A stretch of DNA of 64,000 nucleotides from FEN-1350 sp964386005. Lineage in GTDB: Bacteria; Planctomycetota; Phycisphaerae; Sedimentisphaerales; Anaerohalosphaeraceae. The stretch covers positions 1 through 64,000 of the forward strand of contig CAYLSB010000015.1 of assembly GCA_964386005.1 (NCBI GenBank). The letters are read 5' to 3'. This document shows, one piece after another, positions 27,027 through 36,533 of this stretch; position 1 is the first letter of the stretch; each line of letters begins with the position of its first letter. A model generated the notes under the pieces. It saw nothing but the letters and a program-made list of their open reading frames with translations, did no database searches and was not told where the DNA came from. The translations under genes were made by a program, and so were the position numbers.

Positions 27027-27586
27027 TGTATCCATCCGAGTTTCTCCAATAGGCCGAGTTTATCGGCGATGGCCTTGAGCTTTCTACGCGATCGCAAGGC
27101 CCTCATTTTTACCATGCCCCGCGTCCATCCCATCCGCTGGGCAATCTGCTCGGTCGAGCAGTCTTCAAAATACATCAGGGTCAGCACCAATCGGTCCGGT
27201 GGCGATAGGTGCGAGAGTAATCCGTGCAGGATCTCGGCGGCGACGGACGGATCAATCGTATCCGGATCTTCCGAAACCGGCGCATCAATCTCCTGCAGTG
27301 ACCAGGTCGATGGCGATCGCTTCTGCTGTTTCCAGAAGTGATAACCCACCCGCGTCGCGATCCGGTGTAGCCAGGCCGGAAATGGCCCGTCTCCGCGATA
27401 CCGCGACAAGCTGAAATACGCCTGCACGAAGACTTCCTGTACCAGTTCCTCGCAGATCGTCTTGTCGCGACTGAACCGCCACATCAAACGGGCGATGTCC
27501 GCCTGATGCCGCATCAGAATCCGCTGGTATCCCTGGTCGTCTCCGCTAAGGCACGCCTGGATGTCGAGTAAGTCAAGGTTTTGCAC
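27023..27586 (-). CDS. ECF-type RNA polymerase sigma factor
   Basis: 187 aa from a GTG at 27586. The frame is open to 27706, where a GTG overlaps the upstream stop, so the true start is uncertain. Region 2: ADIARLMWRFSRDKTICEEL, then VQEVFVQAYFSLSRYRGDGP, with AWLHRIATRVGYHFWKQQKR. Region 4 helix-turn-helix: LSPPDRLVLTLMYFEDCSTE, then QIAQRMGWTRGMVKMRALRS. It should direct polymerase to extracytoplasmic-stress promoters. The genes around it encode two LTxxQ proteins and a small membrane protein, and a GGAAC-type promoter precedes the operon. Confidence 0.9.
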   Translation of the reverse strand: MQNLDLLDIQACLSGDDQGYQRILMRHQADIARLMWRFSRDKTICEELVQEVFVQAYFSLSRYRGDGPFPAWLHRIATRVGYHFWKQQKRSPSTWSLQEIDAPVSEDPDTIDPSVAAEILHGLLSHLSPPDRLVLTLMYFEDCSTEQIAQRMGWTRGMVKMRALRSRRKLKAIADKLGLLEKLGWIQ

Positions 27587-27702
27587 GCAGTCATTGTATC
27601 CGGACGACCGGGTATCGTCAAATGCCACAGAGCGATTCACAAGAGCGGGGCCTGACCGCTCGAGGCGGAACAGGCCCCGAACAGGATGATTCAATTCGGC
27701 GA

Positions 27703-28416
27703 TCACTGGCGACGGGTTCGCCCTTCACGAGCCGGACGTGCAGGAGTCGCTGCGGGTTTTTCCGCTTCTTTCGGCGCTTCCGGTTTGGGTTGTGTCGCGG
27801 CGGCTGGAGCGGCAAGAGGAGTCTGGCTGCGGAGTTGTTCCAGTTCCTTGCGCTGCTCGGGGGTCAGAACCTTCTCGCGAATATCATTGAAAAGTTTCTC
27901 AATGGCTTCCCGTTGCATTTGGGTAACTTTGGCCTTCTGTTCATCGGTCAGTTTGATTCGATCCAGGAGCGGCTGGAAGGGGAACACCGATCCGCGTCCG
28001 GCACCGGGTTGTCCGGGCTGGCCGCCAAATCCAGCAAAACCGCCACCCATTCGATTGCCGCGTTCGGAGCGAAGCTGTTCCATCTTGGCCTTCTGTTCTT
28101 CCGTCAAAATGGAATTCATATCCTCCCGCATCTTGGTAAACATGTCTCGGCGGGCTTCCGGGGTGGCTTCGTTCATATTTTGCATCATCTTGGTGCGAAG
28201 CTCTTCCATTTTCTTCTTCTGTTCCTCGGTGAGGTTCAGTTGGTCCATCGATTCGGGACCCATGAACATACCGCCACCCATTCCTCCCCGCATTCCCTGA
28301 CCTCTCTGTTGATCGCCGCCGGGGCCGCCCTGACCCCCCGGCTGAGCCATAACCAACCCGCTCATGCAGATAACCAAGCCGATTACCAGGGTCAATACTA
28401 CCAAATTCCTTTTCAT
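27703..28416 (-). CDS. Exported LTxxQ-repeat (Spy/ZraP-like) protein
   Basis: 237 aa from the ATG at 28416, preceded by AAGGAGA. A signal peptide (to about LVMAQ) leads into Gly- and Met-rich sequence and four LTxEQ-type motifs (LNLTEEQKKKMEEL, ILTEEQKAKMEQL, KLTDEQKAKVTQM, VLTPEQRKELEQL), the hallmark of Spy/CpxP/ZraP periplasmic chaperones and metal sensors. The tail is Ala/Pro/Lys rich. It is the first gene of the ECF operon and a likely target and partner of the sigma factor. Confidence 0.82.
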   Translation of the reverse strand: MKRNLVVLTLVIGLVICMSGLVMAQPGGQGGPGGDQQRGQGMRGGMGGGMFMGPESMDQLNLTEEQKKKMEELRTKMMQNMNEATPEARRDMFTKMREDMNSILTEEQKAKMEQLRSERGNRMGGGFAGFGGQPGQPGAGRGSVFPFQPLLDRIKLTDEQKAKVTQMQREAIEKLFNDIREKVLTPEQRKELEQLRSQTPLAAPAAATQPKPEAPKEAEKPAATPARPAREGRTRRQ

Positions 28417-28444
28417 ACATGTCTCCTTTCTTGATACTGTTTTT

Positions 28445-28471
28445 ATCGTCATTTTGGAACATTTGCGTTCC
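28445..28471 (-). promoter_or_regulatory. Candidate ECF-sigma autoregulatory promoter
   Basis: On the minus strand GGAAC (28467-28471) is followed after 16 bases by GACGAT (28445-28450), an ECF-style -35/-10 pair. It lies 29 bases before the ATG at 28416, with an RBS fitting between. GGAAC and GTTCC also form an inverted repeat (28456-28471). Confidence 0.55.
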
Positions 28472-28678
28472 CCAATCCGCAATGATTGTGTAAAAAATGG
28501 GGGTTGGGTAACTTGGATTCGTGAAATAAATTGGATTTTTAGCGATATTTTCAATTGATTGAGATCAAATGTAATAACAAGTAAGGAATTGACAGGACTA
28601 ACCATACCGTTATTATAGGTCAATGTTTGGGTCATAGAGGGCTTTGGCTCTTGGTCCGGTTGGTCGGGAGGTTTGAAT

Positions 28679-29755
28679 ATGATCAAATTCCGGTGCGTGA
28701 AATGCAACCAGAAGCTGGGTGTGCCGGATGAATGGTCGGGCAAGCGGATCCGGTGTAGCCGGTGCAGCGAACCGAACCAGGTTCCTCGACCACAGCCTTC
28801 GGCTGAGACAACTCACGTTTCGATAACGCCATCGGCGCCAGTCGCCGGCGATGAGGGGACGCAGGATATCGGAGCGATGAATCTATTGGATGTTCAGGGG
28901 AAGGATCTCCCACGTTCGGACGATCTCGGCGATCCCATCCTTTCCCAGGAGCATATCCCGATTTCAGAGTATCGAATGGCCGGGAGGGTCGAAGATACGT
29001 CCTTTCGCAGGTTGTCCTTGCCCAAAGGGGTGCTATTGATTCCGTTCAGTGTTTTGACATCCTTGATCTGTGCCGTAGCGGCGGCGCTGTTGTGGGCGTA
29101 TCTGTCTTCAATACTCGGATGGAGATTGAATGGTCTTGCCGTTTTGGTCGCCGCATCCGCTGGATTTGGACTTGTGGCGGTACAGAGAAAGCAACATTTC
29201 GGGATCGGACTGGTATCGGTCTGTATTGGCTTGGTTGGGATCGTATGCGGAAAGTATTTTGTCAGTCGATGGACCCTCATGCCGCAATTTCAAAAAACCA
29301 TGCAGCAAGGTTTGGATATTCTGGATTCACAAACTATTCCTCCCCGGCAGATGAGCAGGATGGTGAATGAACCGGATATTGTGTACGATAGCGTATGTAT
29401 GCAGTTGTCCAAAGAGGGGCATTATTCGCATGAAATTGCGATCCAGATTGTCAAGCAGAATCGTCAGGGAACGATTCCGACCGCAGATTCGGCCGAGATT
29501 GCCAGTGCTCAGGAACGGATTCAGGCGGCGATCAAAGAATGGCCGGATCCAAACAAAGTCGATGCGATCCGGACGTATTATTATCCTCTTCAACGGGAAA
29601 TGGTGGAACAGGCCCTGGAGAGTAAAGCGGGTAAGGCATTAACAAAAACCGCGGCATTTCTCCGATCGTTTTCTCTATTCGATTTGATCTGGCTGCCGAT
29701 GTCGATCTGGGTGGCCTTTCGCATTGGCGCCGTTACGGAAGGGATACCCGCGTGA
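28679..29755 (+). CDS. Zinc-ribbon multi-pass membrane protein, unknown
   Basis: 358 aa from the ATG at 28679, with GGGAGG 7 bases upstream. The N terminus has two CxxC pairs (FRCVKCNQKL and IRCSRCSEPNQVP), a zinc ribbon common at the start of planctomycete membrane proteins. Three hydrophobic segments lie at about 115-200 and one near the C terminus (FLRSFSLFDLIWLPMSIWVA). Between them is a soluble helical stretch of about 130 residues. I do not recognise the family. It is divergent from the ECF operon. Confidence 0.75.
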   Translation: MIKFRCVKCNQKLGVPDEWSGKRIRCSRCSEPNQVPRPQPSAETTHVSITPSAPVAGDEGTQDIGAMNLLDVQGKDLPRSDDLGDPILSQEHIPISEYRMAGRVEDTSFRRLSLPKGVLLIPFSVLTSLICAVAAALLWAYLSSILGWRLNGLAVLVAASAGFGLVAVQRKQHFGIGLVSVCIGLVGIVCGKYFVSRWTLMPQFQKTMQQGLDILDSQTIPPRQMSRMVNEPDIVYDSVCMQLSKEGHYSHEIAIQIVKQNRQGTIPTADSAEIASAQERIQAAIKEWPDPNKVDAIRTYYYPLQREMVEQALESKAGKALTKTAAFLRSFSLFDLIWLPMSIWVAFRIGAVTEGIPA

Positions 29756-29895
29756 GAGGCGAATCTCAAAATCGATCGCATCGCATACGGAAAACATAAG
29801 AGTCAAAAGAACGCCTTGACGGGTCTCCATTGGATGGGGGGCCGTCTGGTTATGGGGGTCATTGCTGCGATTTTATGGATCGGGAGGGTTTGAGA

Positions 29896-29923
29896 TTGAC
29901 AGGAGAGAGGATTTCGCTATACT
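29896..29923 (+). promoter_or_regulatory. Promoter of the etfBA-acyl-CoA dehydrogenase operon
   Basis: A perfect TTGACA (29896-29901), a 16-base spacer, TATACT (29918-29923), about 55 bases before the etfB start. Confidence 0.75.
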
Positions 29924-29978
29924 CACGAAACCCAGCGGAAGTTAGTAAATCCTGTATGCATGACACCGGGAGGCAGAT

Positions 29979-30845
29979 GTGTCCTACAATTGCGTTGTTT
30001 TAATCAAACAAGTGCCTGATACCAAACGAATTACAGGTCAGGCCATGAATGAAGACGGGACGGTGAATCGAGCGGCGTTGCCGGCGATTTTCAACCCGGA
30101 GGATCTCCATGCGCTGGAATTGGCGCTTCAAATCAAGGATCAATACGGCGGCAAAGTTACGGTGATTACCATGGGTCTTCCCGCGGCAGGCGATGTATTG
30201 CGCCAGGCCTTGTATCGAGGAGCCGACGAAGCGATTCTGATTACGGATCCGCGTTGTGCCGCCAGCGATACGCTGGCGACCAGTTACATCCTCCATTGTG
30301 CGGTCCGACGGTTACCGTTCGATATCGTTCTGTGCGGTCGACAGGCGATTGACGGGGACACCGCCCAGGTGGGTCCGCAGACGGCCGAGAAACTGGGGAT
30401 TCCGCAGATCAGTTATGTCGAAAATCTGCTGGGGATCGAGGACCAAACAATTACGCTCCGCCGGAACCTCGGAAACGGATTCCAGGAGGTGCGTGGCGCG
30501 TTGCCGATCCTTCTGACCGTCCTGGATACGGCCAACGAACCTCGTGTGCCCAGCGCCAAGCGTCTGATGAAATACAAGAAGAGCCGATCGCGAGCCGAAT
30601 TACCCAAAGATACCGCCGACCGGGATTATGCCGATCTGACGGCGAAGGGATTGGCCATTCGTCAATGGGATTTGGACGTATTAGCGGCCGATCTGACCTG
30701 GTGCGGTCGCGACGGTTCTCCGACAAAAGTACATCGGATTCAGAGTGTGGTCCTGACCGCCAAGGAGACCAAACAGGTACCTCCGACGGAAGGGGGAATA
30801 CGCACGATGATTCATGAACTGATCGAAGACCATACCCTTGGATAA
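29979..30845 (+). CDS. etfB: Electron transfer flavoprotein beta subunit
   Basis: 288 aa from a GTG preceded by GGGAGG. EtfB hallmarks: VLIKQVPDTK at the N terminus, MNEDGTVNRAALPAIFNPED, VITMGLPAAGDVLRQALYRG and LLCGRQAIDGDTAQVGPQTA-like AMP-binding segments, ending in an IHELIEDHTLG tail. With EtfA it forms the FAD-carrying dimer that takes electrons from acyl-CoA dehydrogenase. It is slightly longer than usual (about 255 aa). First gene of the operon. Confidence 0.95.
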   Translation: MSYNCVVLIKQVPDTKRITGQAMNEDGTVNRAALPAIFNPEDLHALELALQIKDQYGGKVTVITMGLPAAGDVLRQALYRGADEAILITDPRCAASDTLATSYILHCAVRRLPFDIVLCGRQAIDGDTAQVGPQTAEKLGIPQISYVENLLGIEDQTITLRRNLGNGFQEVRGALPILLTVLDTANEPRVPSAKRLMKYKKSRSRAELPKDTADRDYADLTAKGLAIRQWDLDVLAADLTWCGRDGSPTKVHRIQSVVLTAKETKQVPPTEGGIRTMIHELIEDHTLG

Positions 30846-30891
30846 GAATCCGGCCGAATCGGTTCGGACGGAACAAAGAAAGGAACAGGAA

Positions 30892-31920
30892 ATGATCGAA
30901 GTCAATCCCGCCGGAGAACTATGGATTTTCGCCGAGCAGCATCGCGGTAAGCTCGAAGAGACTCCGCTGGAGTTGATGAGCAAAGGACGTCAACTGGCCG
31001 ACGCGCTGAACGTCAAATTGGCGGCGGTGTTACTGGGGCAGCGTTGTGAAGGATTCATCGATCGGCTAAGCCATTACGGCGCCGACAAGGTCTATCTGGC
31101 CGAGCATCCGTTGCTGGAACACTACCAGACGAATTCCTATGCCCGCGTGATCAGCGATTTGATTCACAAGCATAAACCTCAGATCGTGTTATATGGGGCG
31201 ACCCCGTGCGGGCGCGATCTCGCTCCGCGGATTGCCAGCGCGGTCAAGGCCGGCCTGACGGCGGACTGTACCGACCTTCAGATCGGCGATCACGAAGTAA
31301 AGAAAACAGGTCAGGTTTATAAAAATCTGCTCTTCCAGGTCCGCCCGGCGTTCGGCGGCAACATCATAGCGACGATCATTAATTTCGACCGCTGGCCGCA
31401 GATGGCCACCGTTCGGGAAGGCGTGATGCCGATGCCGACGCCCAACACGGCCAACAAGGCGCAGGTGGTTCGCGAAACGGTCCATCTGACGCAGGAGGAT
31501 TTGCCCATCCGGATTCTTCGCGAACAGATCGAAGAACGAAAGATCAACCTCAAGGCGTCGCGTGTGATTGTCGCCGGCGGCGCCGGCGTGGGCAGTAAGG
31601 AAAATTTCCGGCTCGTGTGGGACTTGGCGCATTGTCTGGGTGCGGCGGCTGCCGGTACGCGGGCGGCCGTCGATTTGGGATTTATCGACCGGGATCACCA
31701 GGTCGGCCAGACGGGGACGACCGTTCGTCCAAGTCTGTATGTGGCGGTGGGAATCAGCGGGGCGATTCAGCATCAGGCCGGTATGAGCGAAAGCCAAAAG
31801 ATTGTGGCCGTAAATAATGATCCCGAAGCGCCGATCTTCAACATCGCCCACTACAAGATCGTCGGCGATCTCAACGAAGTCGTCCCGATGATGATCAAAG
31901 CTTTGAAAGAAAAGAGATAG
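30892..31920 (+). CDS. etfA: Electron transfer flavoprotein alpha subunit
   Basis: 342 aa from the ATG at 30892; TTG 30838 would overlap etfB. The N-terminal domain is typical (GELWIFAEQHRGKLEETPLE) and the C-terminal FAD domain has the expected motifs: SRVIVAGGAGVGSKENF-like, GATRAAVDLGFIDRDHQVGQ-like, TGTTVRPSLYVAVGISGAIQ and NNDPEAPIFNIAHYKIVGDL. It forms a heterodimer with EtfB. No ferredoxin-like N-terminal extension is present. Confidence 0.95.
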   Translation: MIEVNPAGELWIFAEQHRGKLEETPLELMSKGRQLADALNVKLAAVLLGQRCEGFIDRLSHYGADKVYLAEHPLLEHYQTNSYARVISDLIHKHKPQIVLYGATPCGRDLAPRIASAVKAGLTADCTDLQIGDHEVKKTGQVYKNLLFQVRPAFGGNIIATIINFDRWPQMATVREGVMPMPTPNTANKAQVVRETVHLTQEDLPIRILREQIEERKINLKASRVIVAGGAGVGSKENFRLVWDLAHCLGAAAAGTRAAVDLGFIDRDHQVGQTGTTVRPSLYVAVGISGAIQHQAGMSESQKIVAVNNDPEAPIFNIAHYKIVGDLNEVVPMMIKALKEKR

Positions 31921-31940
31921 ATCCTGGACAAGGATGAGAG

Positions 31941-33746
31941 ATGGCAAATTTCTACAAGGATAATGATGATATTCAATTTCTGATACGGCATCTCGATTTG
32001 GCCGAATTGGCCCGCTATCAGGAAGAGGGATTCCGTTTTGCCCGGGAATGTGATTATGCTCCTGCCGATGCCTCGGAAGCGATTCAGAACTATCAACTGG
32101 TTCTGGATACCATGGGCCAGCTCAGTGGAGACTTTATCGCGCCGCGAAGCGAAGAGATCGACCGCGAAGGCAATACCCTCAACGAAGACGGCTCCGTCAC
32201 CTATGCCAAAGGAATCCGTGAATCTCTCGACGCATTGGCGAAGGCGGACGTGATGGGTTTCACGCTGCCTTATCGTTTTGGCGGGTTGAATTGTCCAAAC
32301 CTGATTTATACGGCGGCGACGGAAATGGTTTCGCGGGCGGATGCCCCCCTGATGAATATTTTCGGCCTGCAGGGGATTGCCGAAACGATTAATGCGTTTG
32401 CGGATGAGGCGATCAAACAGCAATATCTTCCAGCGTTTTCGGCCGGAAAAGTAACCGGCGCGATGGTGTTGACCGAGCCGGATGCCGGTTCCGATTTGCA
32501 ATCGGTGAAACTGCGGGCCTTTCAGGATCAGGATGGAAACTGGTATCTGCACGGCGTCAAACGGTTCATCACAAACGGCTGCGGCGAAGTCCTTTTGGTG
32601 ATGGCGCGCAGCGAACCGGACCGCAGCGGCGGGCTCGGCCTGAGTTTGTTTGTCTGCGATCGCGGGCCGACCGTGCATGTCCGGCGGTTGGAAGACAAGC
32701 TGGGAATTCATGGTTCGCCGACGTGCGAGCTGTTTTTCGATAATACGCCCTGCAAACTGATCGGCGAACGGCAGCGGGGCCTGGTGACGTATGTGATGGC
32801 TCTGATGAACGGCGCTCGGATTGGGATTGCCGCACAATCGATGGGTATCGCCGAAGCGGCATGGCGCGTGGCGCGGGATTATGCGGCCAGCCGGGAACAG
32901 TTCGGAGTGGCGATTGAACGGTTGCCTGCGGTTCGGGAACTGGTGACCCATATGAAGATCGAGATGGAGGCCGGGCGGGCTCTGTTGTATGAAACATGCC
33001 GCGCGGTCGATATCGAGATCGGCATTCTGAAAGCCATGGAAAATCCGGCGACGGACAAGGACACGATCATGGAATTAAAAAATCAGAGTCGCAAGTACAA
33101 ACGGTTGACCGCGATGCTGACGCCGATGAGCAAATATTATTGTTCGGAAATGAGCAATCGCGTGACCTACGATTCGATCCAGGTTCTCGGCGGCAGCGGT
33201 TATATGCGCGATTATCCGTGCGAGCGTTTGGCGCGGGATGCGAGGATCACGACGATCTATGAAGGCACCAGCCAGTTGCAGGTGGTTGCCGCGGTTCGCG
33301 GGGTATGCGGCGGTACGGCGGAAAAGTTTCTGGAAGAACTAGCCGGAAAAACGTACGATCCGCAAGTACAGGATCTTGTGGGAATCTTGTCGCGGGGGAC
33401 GGAAGAACTCAAGCGGGCCATCGCTTTTGTGAAAGAAGCGGGCATCGATTACATGGATCTGTACGGTCGGGAGATTGTGGATATCGCGATCCATCTGATC
33501 GTCGGGTATCTGTTCTGCGATCAGGCCGGTACGAAGATTGCGATGGATGTCCCCGTGGCCGGTGGCGGTACCAACGGTTCGCCCACGATGATCTCCATGA
33601 AGGAACGCAAGGCAAGAATCGCCAGACGTTTCATTTCACGAAATGTTCCTAAGATCAAAGCCCGGGCGGACCGCGTATGCAGCGGCGATCGATCGACATT
33701 CAACGAATACGAGTCCATCGTCGGGCCCGTCCCCGAGTTGATTTAA
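31941..33746 (+). CDS. Acyl-CoA dehydrogenase, long (about 600 aa) type
   Basis: 601 aa. The acyl-CoA dehydrogenase fold is clear: MVLTEPDAGSDLQSVKLRA (FAD and substrate contact), the VTHMKIEMEAGRALLY helix, GGSGYMRDYPCERLARDARI and the catalytic Glu in TTIYEGTSQLQ. An extra C-terminal domain of about 150 residues is shared with DmdC- and AidB-like long members. Physically linked EtfBA is its electron acceptor. Substrate (fatty or branched acyl-CoA) not assignable. Confidence 0.93.
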   Translation: MANFYKDNDDIQFLIRHLDLAELARYQEEGFRFARECDYAPADASEAIQNYQLVLDTMGQLSGDFIAPRSEEIDREGNTLNEDGSVTYAKGIRESLDALAKADVMGFTLPYRFGGLNCPNLIYTAATEMVSRADAPLMNIFGLQGIAETINAFADEAIKQQYLPAFSAGKVTGAMVLTEPDAGSDLQSVKLRAFQDQDGNWYLHGVKRFITNGCGEVLLVMARSEPDRSGGLGLSLFVCDRGPTVHVRRLEDKLGIHGSPTCELFFDNTPCKLIGERQRGLVTYVMALMNGARIGIAAQSMGIAEAAWRVARDYAASREQFGVAIERLPAVRELVTHMKIEMEAGRALLYETCRAVDIEIGILKAMENPATDKDTIMELKNQSRKYKRLTAMLTPMSKYYCSEMSNRVTYDSIQVLGGSGYMRDYPCERLARDARITTIYEGTSQLQVVAAVRGVCGGTAEKFLEELAGKTYDPQVQDLVGILSRGTEELKRAIAFVKEAGIDYMDLYGREIVDIAIHLIVGYLFCDQAGTKIAMDVPVAGGGTNGSPTMISMKERKARIARRFISRNVPKIKARADRVCSGDRSTFNEYESIVGPVPELI

Positions 33747-33772
33747 TTGTATGGCGATCCAAAAGGGATTCA

Positions 33773-34456
33773 ATGCTTCAAGCGGTGATATTCGATTTTG
33801 ACGGCGTGATCGCCGATTCTGAACCGATTCATTGTCAGGCGTTTCTGGACGTGTTGCCGCGATACGGTATCCCCCTGACGGAAGAATTATACTATCGAGA
33901 TTATCTTGGCTATACGGATGCCGATATGATCGCCGCTCTTTGCGAGGATTTTCACATCCGACTGGAGGATCAAACCCGAGTGGAGGCGTTGGCCGAAAAA
34001 GCCGACAAGTTTGCGGAATTCATTCGTCAAAAAGACCCGCTGATTGCGGGAGTGCCGGCTTTTGTAATGATGCTCAAGGAAAACGGATTGCCGCTGGGGA
34101 TTTGTTCGGGAGCTCTGAAAAGCGATATCGAGATGATTCTTGACGGGGGAGATTTCTCCCGAGCGTTTGATGTTATCGTAACCGCCGACGATGTCGCCAA
34201 GGGCAAGCCCGACCCGGAGGGATTCTTGATCGCACTTGATCGTCTCAATGAAACAACCGGTAGATGCATCGATCCGGCCGGATGTGTCGTCATCGAGGAT
34301 TCATTTTGGGGACTTCAGGCGGCACAGGCGGCCGGAATGAAGAGGGTGGCCGTCACGCATACCTATCCGAGAGAACAACTGCAAGCATTTGCGGATTGCG
34401 TTGTGGATGATGTAAAACAAATCCGTTTGTCGGATCTTCAGGTCTTGTGCAGATAA
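33773..34456 (+). CDS. HAD-family phosphatase (beta-phosphoglucomutase-like)
   Basis: 227 aa from the ATG at 33773. HAD motifs: I, FDFDGVIADSEP (Asp8 nucleophile, Asp10); II, GICSGALKSD; III/IV, a Lys in KGKPDPEGF and acids in CVVIEDSFWGLQAA. The helical cap follows motif I as in phosphoglucomutase or phosphatase members (subfamily IA). It begins 26 bp after the acyl-CoA dehydrogenase stop, so possibly belongs to that operon. Confidence 0.88.
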   Translation: MLQAVIFDFDGVIADSEPIHCQAFLDVLPRYGIPLTEELYYRDYLGYTDADMIAALCEDFHIRLEDQTRVEALAEKADKFAEFIRQKDPLIAGVPAFVMMLKENGLPLGICSGALKSDIEMILDGGDFSRAFDVIVTADDVAKGKPDPEGFLIALDRLNETTGRCIDPAGCVVIEDSFWGLQAAQAAGMKRVAVTHTYPREQLQAFADCVVDDVKQIRLSDLQVLCR

Positions 34457-34539
34457 GTGTTTTGTCTTATTCAACCAGATGTCGAACGATATCCAAAATG
34501 ATGATTATCCTATTGGAATAGGGGTTTGTACGGTCTGAC

Positions 34540-34567
34540 TTGACTTTTTGATCTTTCCGACTATACT
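34540..34567 (+). promoter_or_regulatory. Promoter of dnaG-rpoD
   Basis: TTGACT (34540-34545), a 16-base spacer, TATACT (34562-34567), giving a leader of about 150 bases before the GTG start of dnaG. No rpsU or other gene is seen in the 34457-34724 gap. Confidence 0.65.
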
Positions 34568-34724
34568 TTAGTATCCTTTTAGCCAGCCAAGAAACCGCCG
34601 GAGGCAGGGCGGATTGGGATATCGTAAATGAATGGGCGGGATTGATCAGATCGGTCTGTAAAAAACGCGAAAATGATCGGATGCGAATCAAGGCGAGCCG
34701 GGTTGGATTCAAAACGAGGTAGAT

Positions 34725-36533
34725 GTGCCGGGAAAGTTTGATCAGAATCTGGTCAGCCGAATTCAGCAGGCCAGCGATATTGTTGAGGTGATTTCCGAAC
34801 ACCTGACTCTTCAGCGGAAGGGCAGGGATTTTGTCGGATTATGCCCGTTTCATTCGGACCATCGACCCAGCATGTATGTCAGTTCATCCAAGCAAATCTT
34901 CAAATGTTTTGCCTGCGGGGCGGGGGGAGATGTTTTCAAGTTTGTGCAGCTTCGCGAAAATCTGGATTTCCCTCGGGCGATCCAGCGATTGGCCGAGCGG
35001 GCGGGGATTCGCTTTGAACCGATTCAGCGGGGTTCCGTCGGTGAATCGGGAACCGTGGCTGATCCGAAACAACTGGCGCGCGTCAACTCGTGGGCGATGA
35101 AGATATTTCAGGGCAATCTGAATGATCCGCAGAAGGGGCAGGTTGCTCGGGACTATATTCGCAAGCGGCAGATCAACGAAGAATCGGCTCAACGATGGGG
35201 ATTGGGAGTCGCGTTGGAAGGGTGGGATTCGCTGGTTTCCGCGGCGGTAAACCAGAAAATCAGCGAGAAACTCCTGGTCGCTTCGGGTCTGGCGGTTTTG
35301 GCCGATACCGGCCGATGTTATGACAAGTTTCGAAACCGGTTGATGTTTCCGATTCTGGATGTGACCGGCCGGGTCATTGGTTTCGGTGGACGGACTCTTG
35401 GCGATGATCCGGCCAAGTACATGAATTCTCCGACGACACCGCTGTTTGATAAGAGCAATAATGTATATGGCCTGGATCAGGCCCGTATCGAGATCGGTTC
35501 GAGCGAAACGGCGGTTGTGGTAGAAGGTTATACGGATGTGATGATGGCTCATCAGTTCGGTTGTCGGAACGTTGTGGCGGCGCTGGGCACGAGTTTTACC
35601 GAAGGTCATGCCCGATTGTTACGTCGATATGCCAAGAAGATCGTGTTGGTATTCGACAGCGATGTGGCCGGCCGCGAAGCGGCCAATCGGGCCCTGGAAG
35701 TGTGCCTGTCGCAGAAAATCGATATCCAACTGGCCTTTGTCACAGAGGGAAAGGATCCGTGCGATTTTCTCCTTGCCGCCGGAGCCGATGCCTTTCGAAG
35801 GATCGTTGAACAAGCGGTGGATGTGATGGATTACAAATGGAAGCGGCTGATGGAAGGCCTTTCGGGCAAGGATACATTCATGGATCGACAAGCCGCCATT
35901 GAAGAATACCTCCGTCCCGCAGCGACCGCGATTCGATCCGGCCGAATCGATCCGGTGGCGATGGGGCTGGTTATCGCCAGATTGTCGGAACGAATCGGGA
36001 TGTCCAAAGATCAAGTCCGCCAAGAGTTACTTCGGCTTTCCGAACGTTCGGCCGGAAATGCGGTGATCGCTCAGCCGAACCAGCAGGTGGTGAGCATCAA
36101 TCTCGGATCGGATATCCGAGCGAAGGTTCAGGCGGAGATTCTGAGTTTTCTTCTGAATGAACCGAAGTTGTACCCCGCAGTCCGGGGTCGGCTCAAGCTC
36201 GACTATTTTACCGATCCCTCCTGTCGGCAGATTGCCGAAGGATTGTTGGAATGCCTGGAAAACGGACGGGAAGTCACCGAGGCGGGTTTGTTGGCCGGAA
36301 TCGAAGAAACGTCCACTGCGGCGACGCTGGTTCATCTGGCCGATCGGGGCCGAAATATCCAGCTCAATGCCCAACGGTTGGAACAATCAATCGAGGCGTT
36401 GGAGACCCTGCAACGAGATGAACATCGCAGACAGATTCGTAGCGCCCTCACGGATGAAGATCGGCGATTACGCGACTATAGCAAGATGCTGACGAAGAAA
36501 AACGTGAGGAATCCGGGTTTACTTCCCCGGTAA
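34725..36533 (+). CDS. dnaG: DNA primase
   Basis: 602 aa from a GTG. The zinc-binding CHC2 domain has Cys40, His43, Cys61 and Cys64 (GLCPFHSDH and KCFACGAGGD). The TOPRIM core has VVVEGYTDVMMAHQ and IVLVFDSDVAGREAA. The C-terminal helicase-binding domain is present from about 430. It makes RNA primers at the replication fork. Its stop TAA overlaps the rpoD ATG by one base, the classical macromolecular synthesis operon arrangement. Confidence 0.96.
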   Translation: MPGKFDQNLVSRIQQASDIVEVISEHLTLQRKGRDFVGLCPFHSDHRPSMYVSSSKQIFKCFACGAGGDVFKFVQLRENLDFPRAIQRLAERAGIRFEPIQRGSVGESGTVADPKQLARVNSWAMKIFQGNLNDPQKGQVARDYIRKRQINEESAQRWGLGVALEGWDSLVSAAVNQKISEKLLVASGLAVLADTGRCYDKFRNRLMFPILDVTGRVIGFGGRTLGDDPAKYMNSPTTPLFDKSNNVYGLDQARIEIGSSETAVVVEGYTDVMMAHQFGCRNVVAALGTSFTEGHARLLRRYAKKIVLVFDSDVAGREAANRALEVCLSQKIDIQLAFVTEGKDPCDFLLAAGADAFRRIVEQAVDVMDYKWKRLMEGLSGKDTFMDRQAAIEEYLRPAATAIRSGRIDPVAMGLVIARLSERIGMSKDQVRQELLRLSERSAGNAVIAQPNQQVVSINLGSDIRAKVQAEILSFLLNEPKLYPAVRGRLKLDYFTDPSCRQIAEGLLECLENGREVTEAGLLAGIEETSTAATLVHLADRGRNIQLNAQRLEQSIEALETLQRDEHRRQIRSALTDEDRRLRDYSKMLTKKNVRNPGLLPR

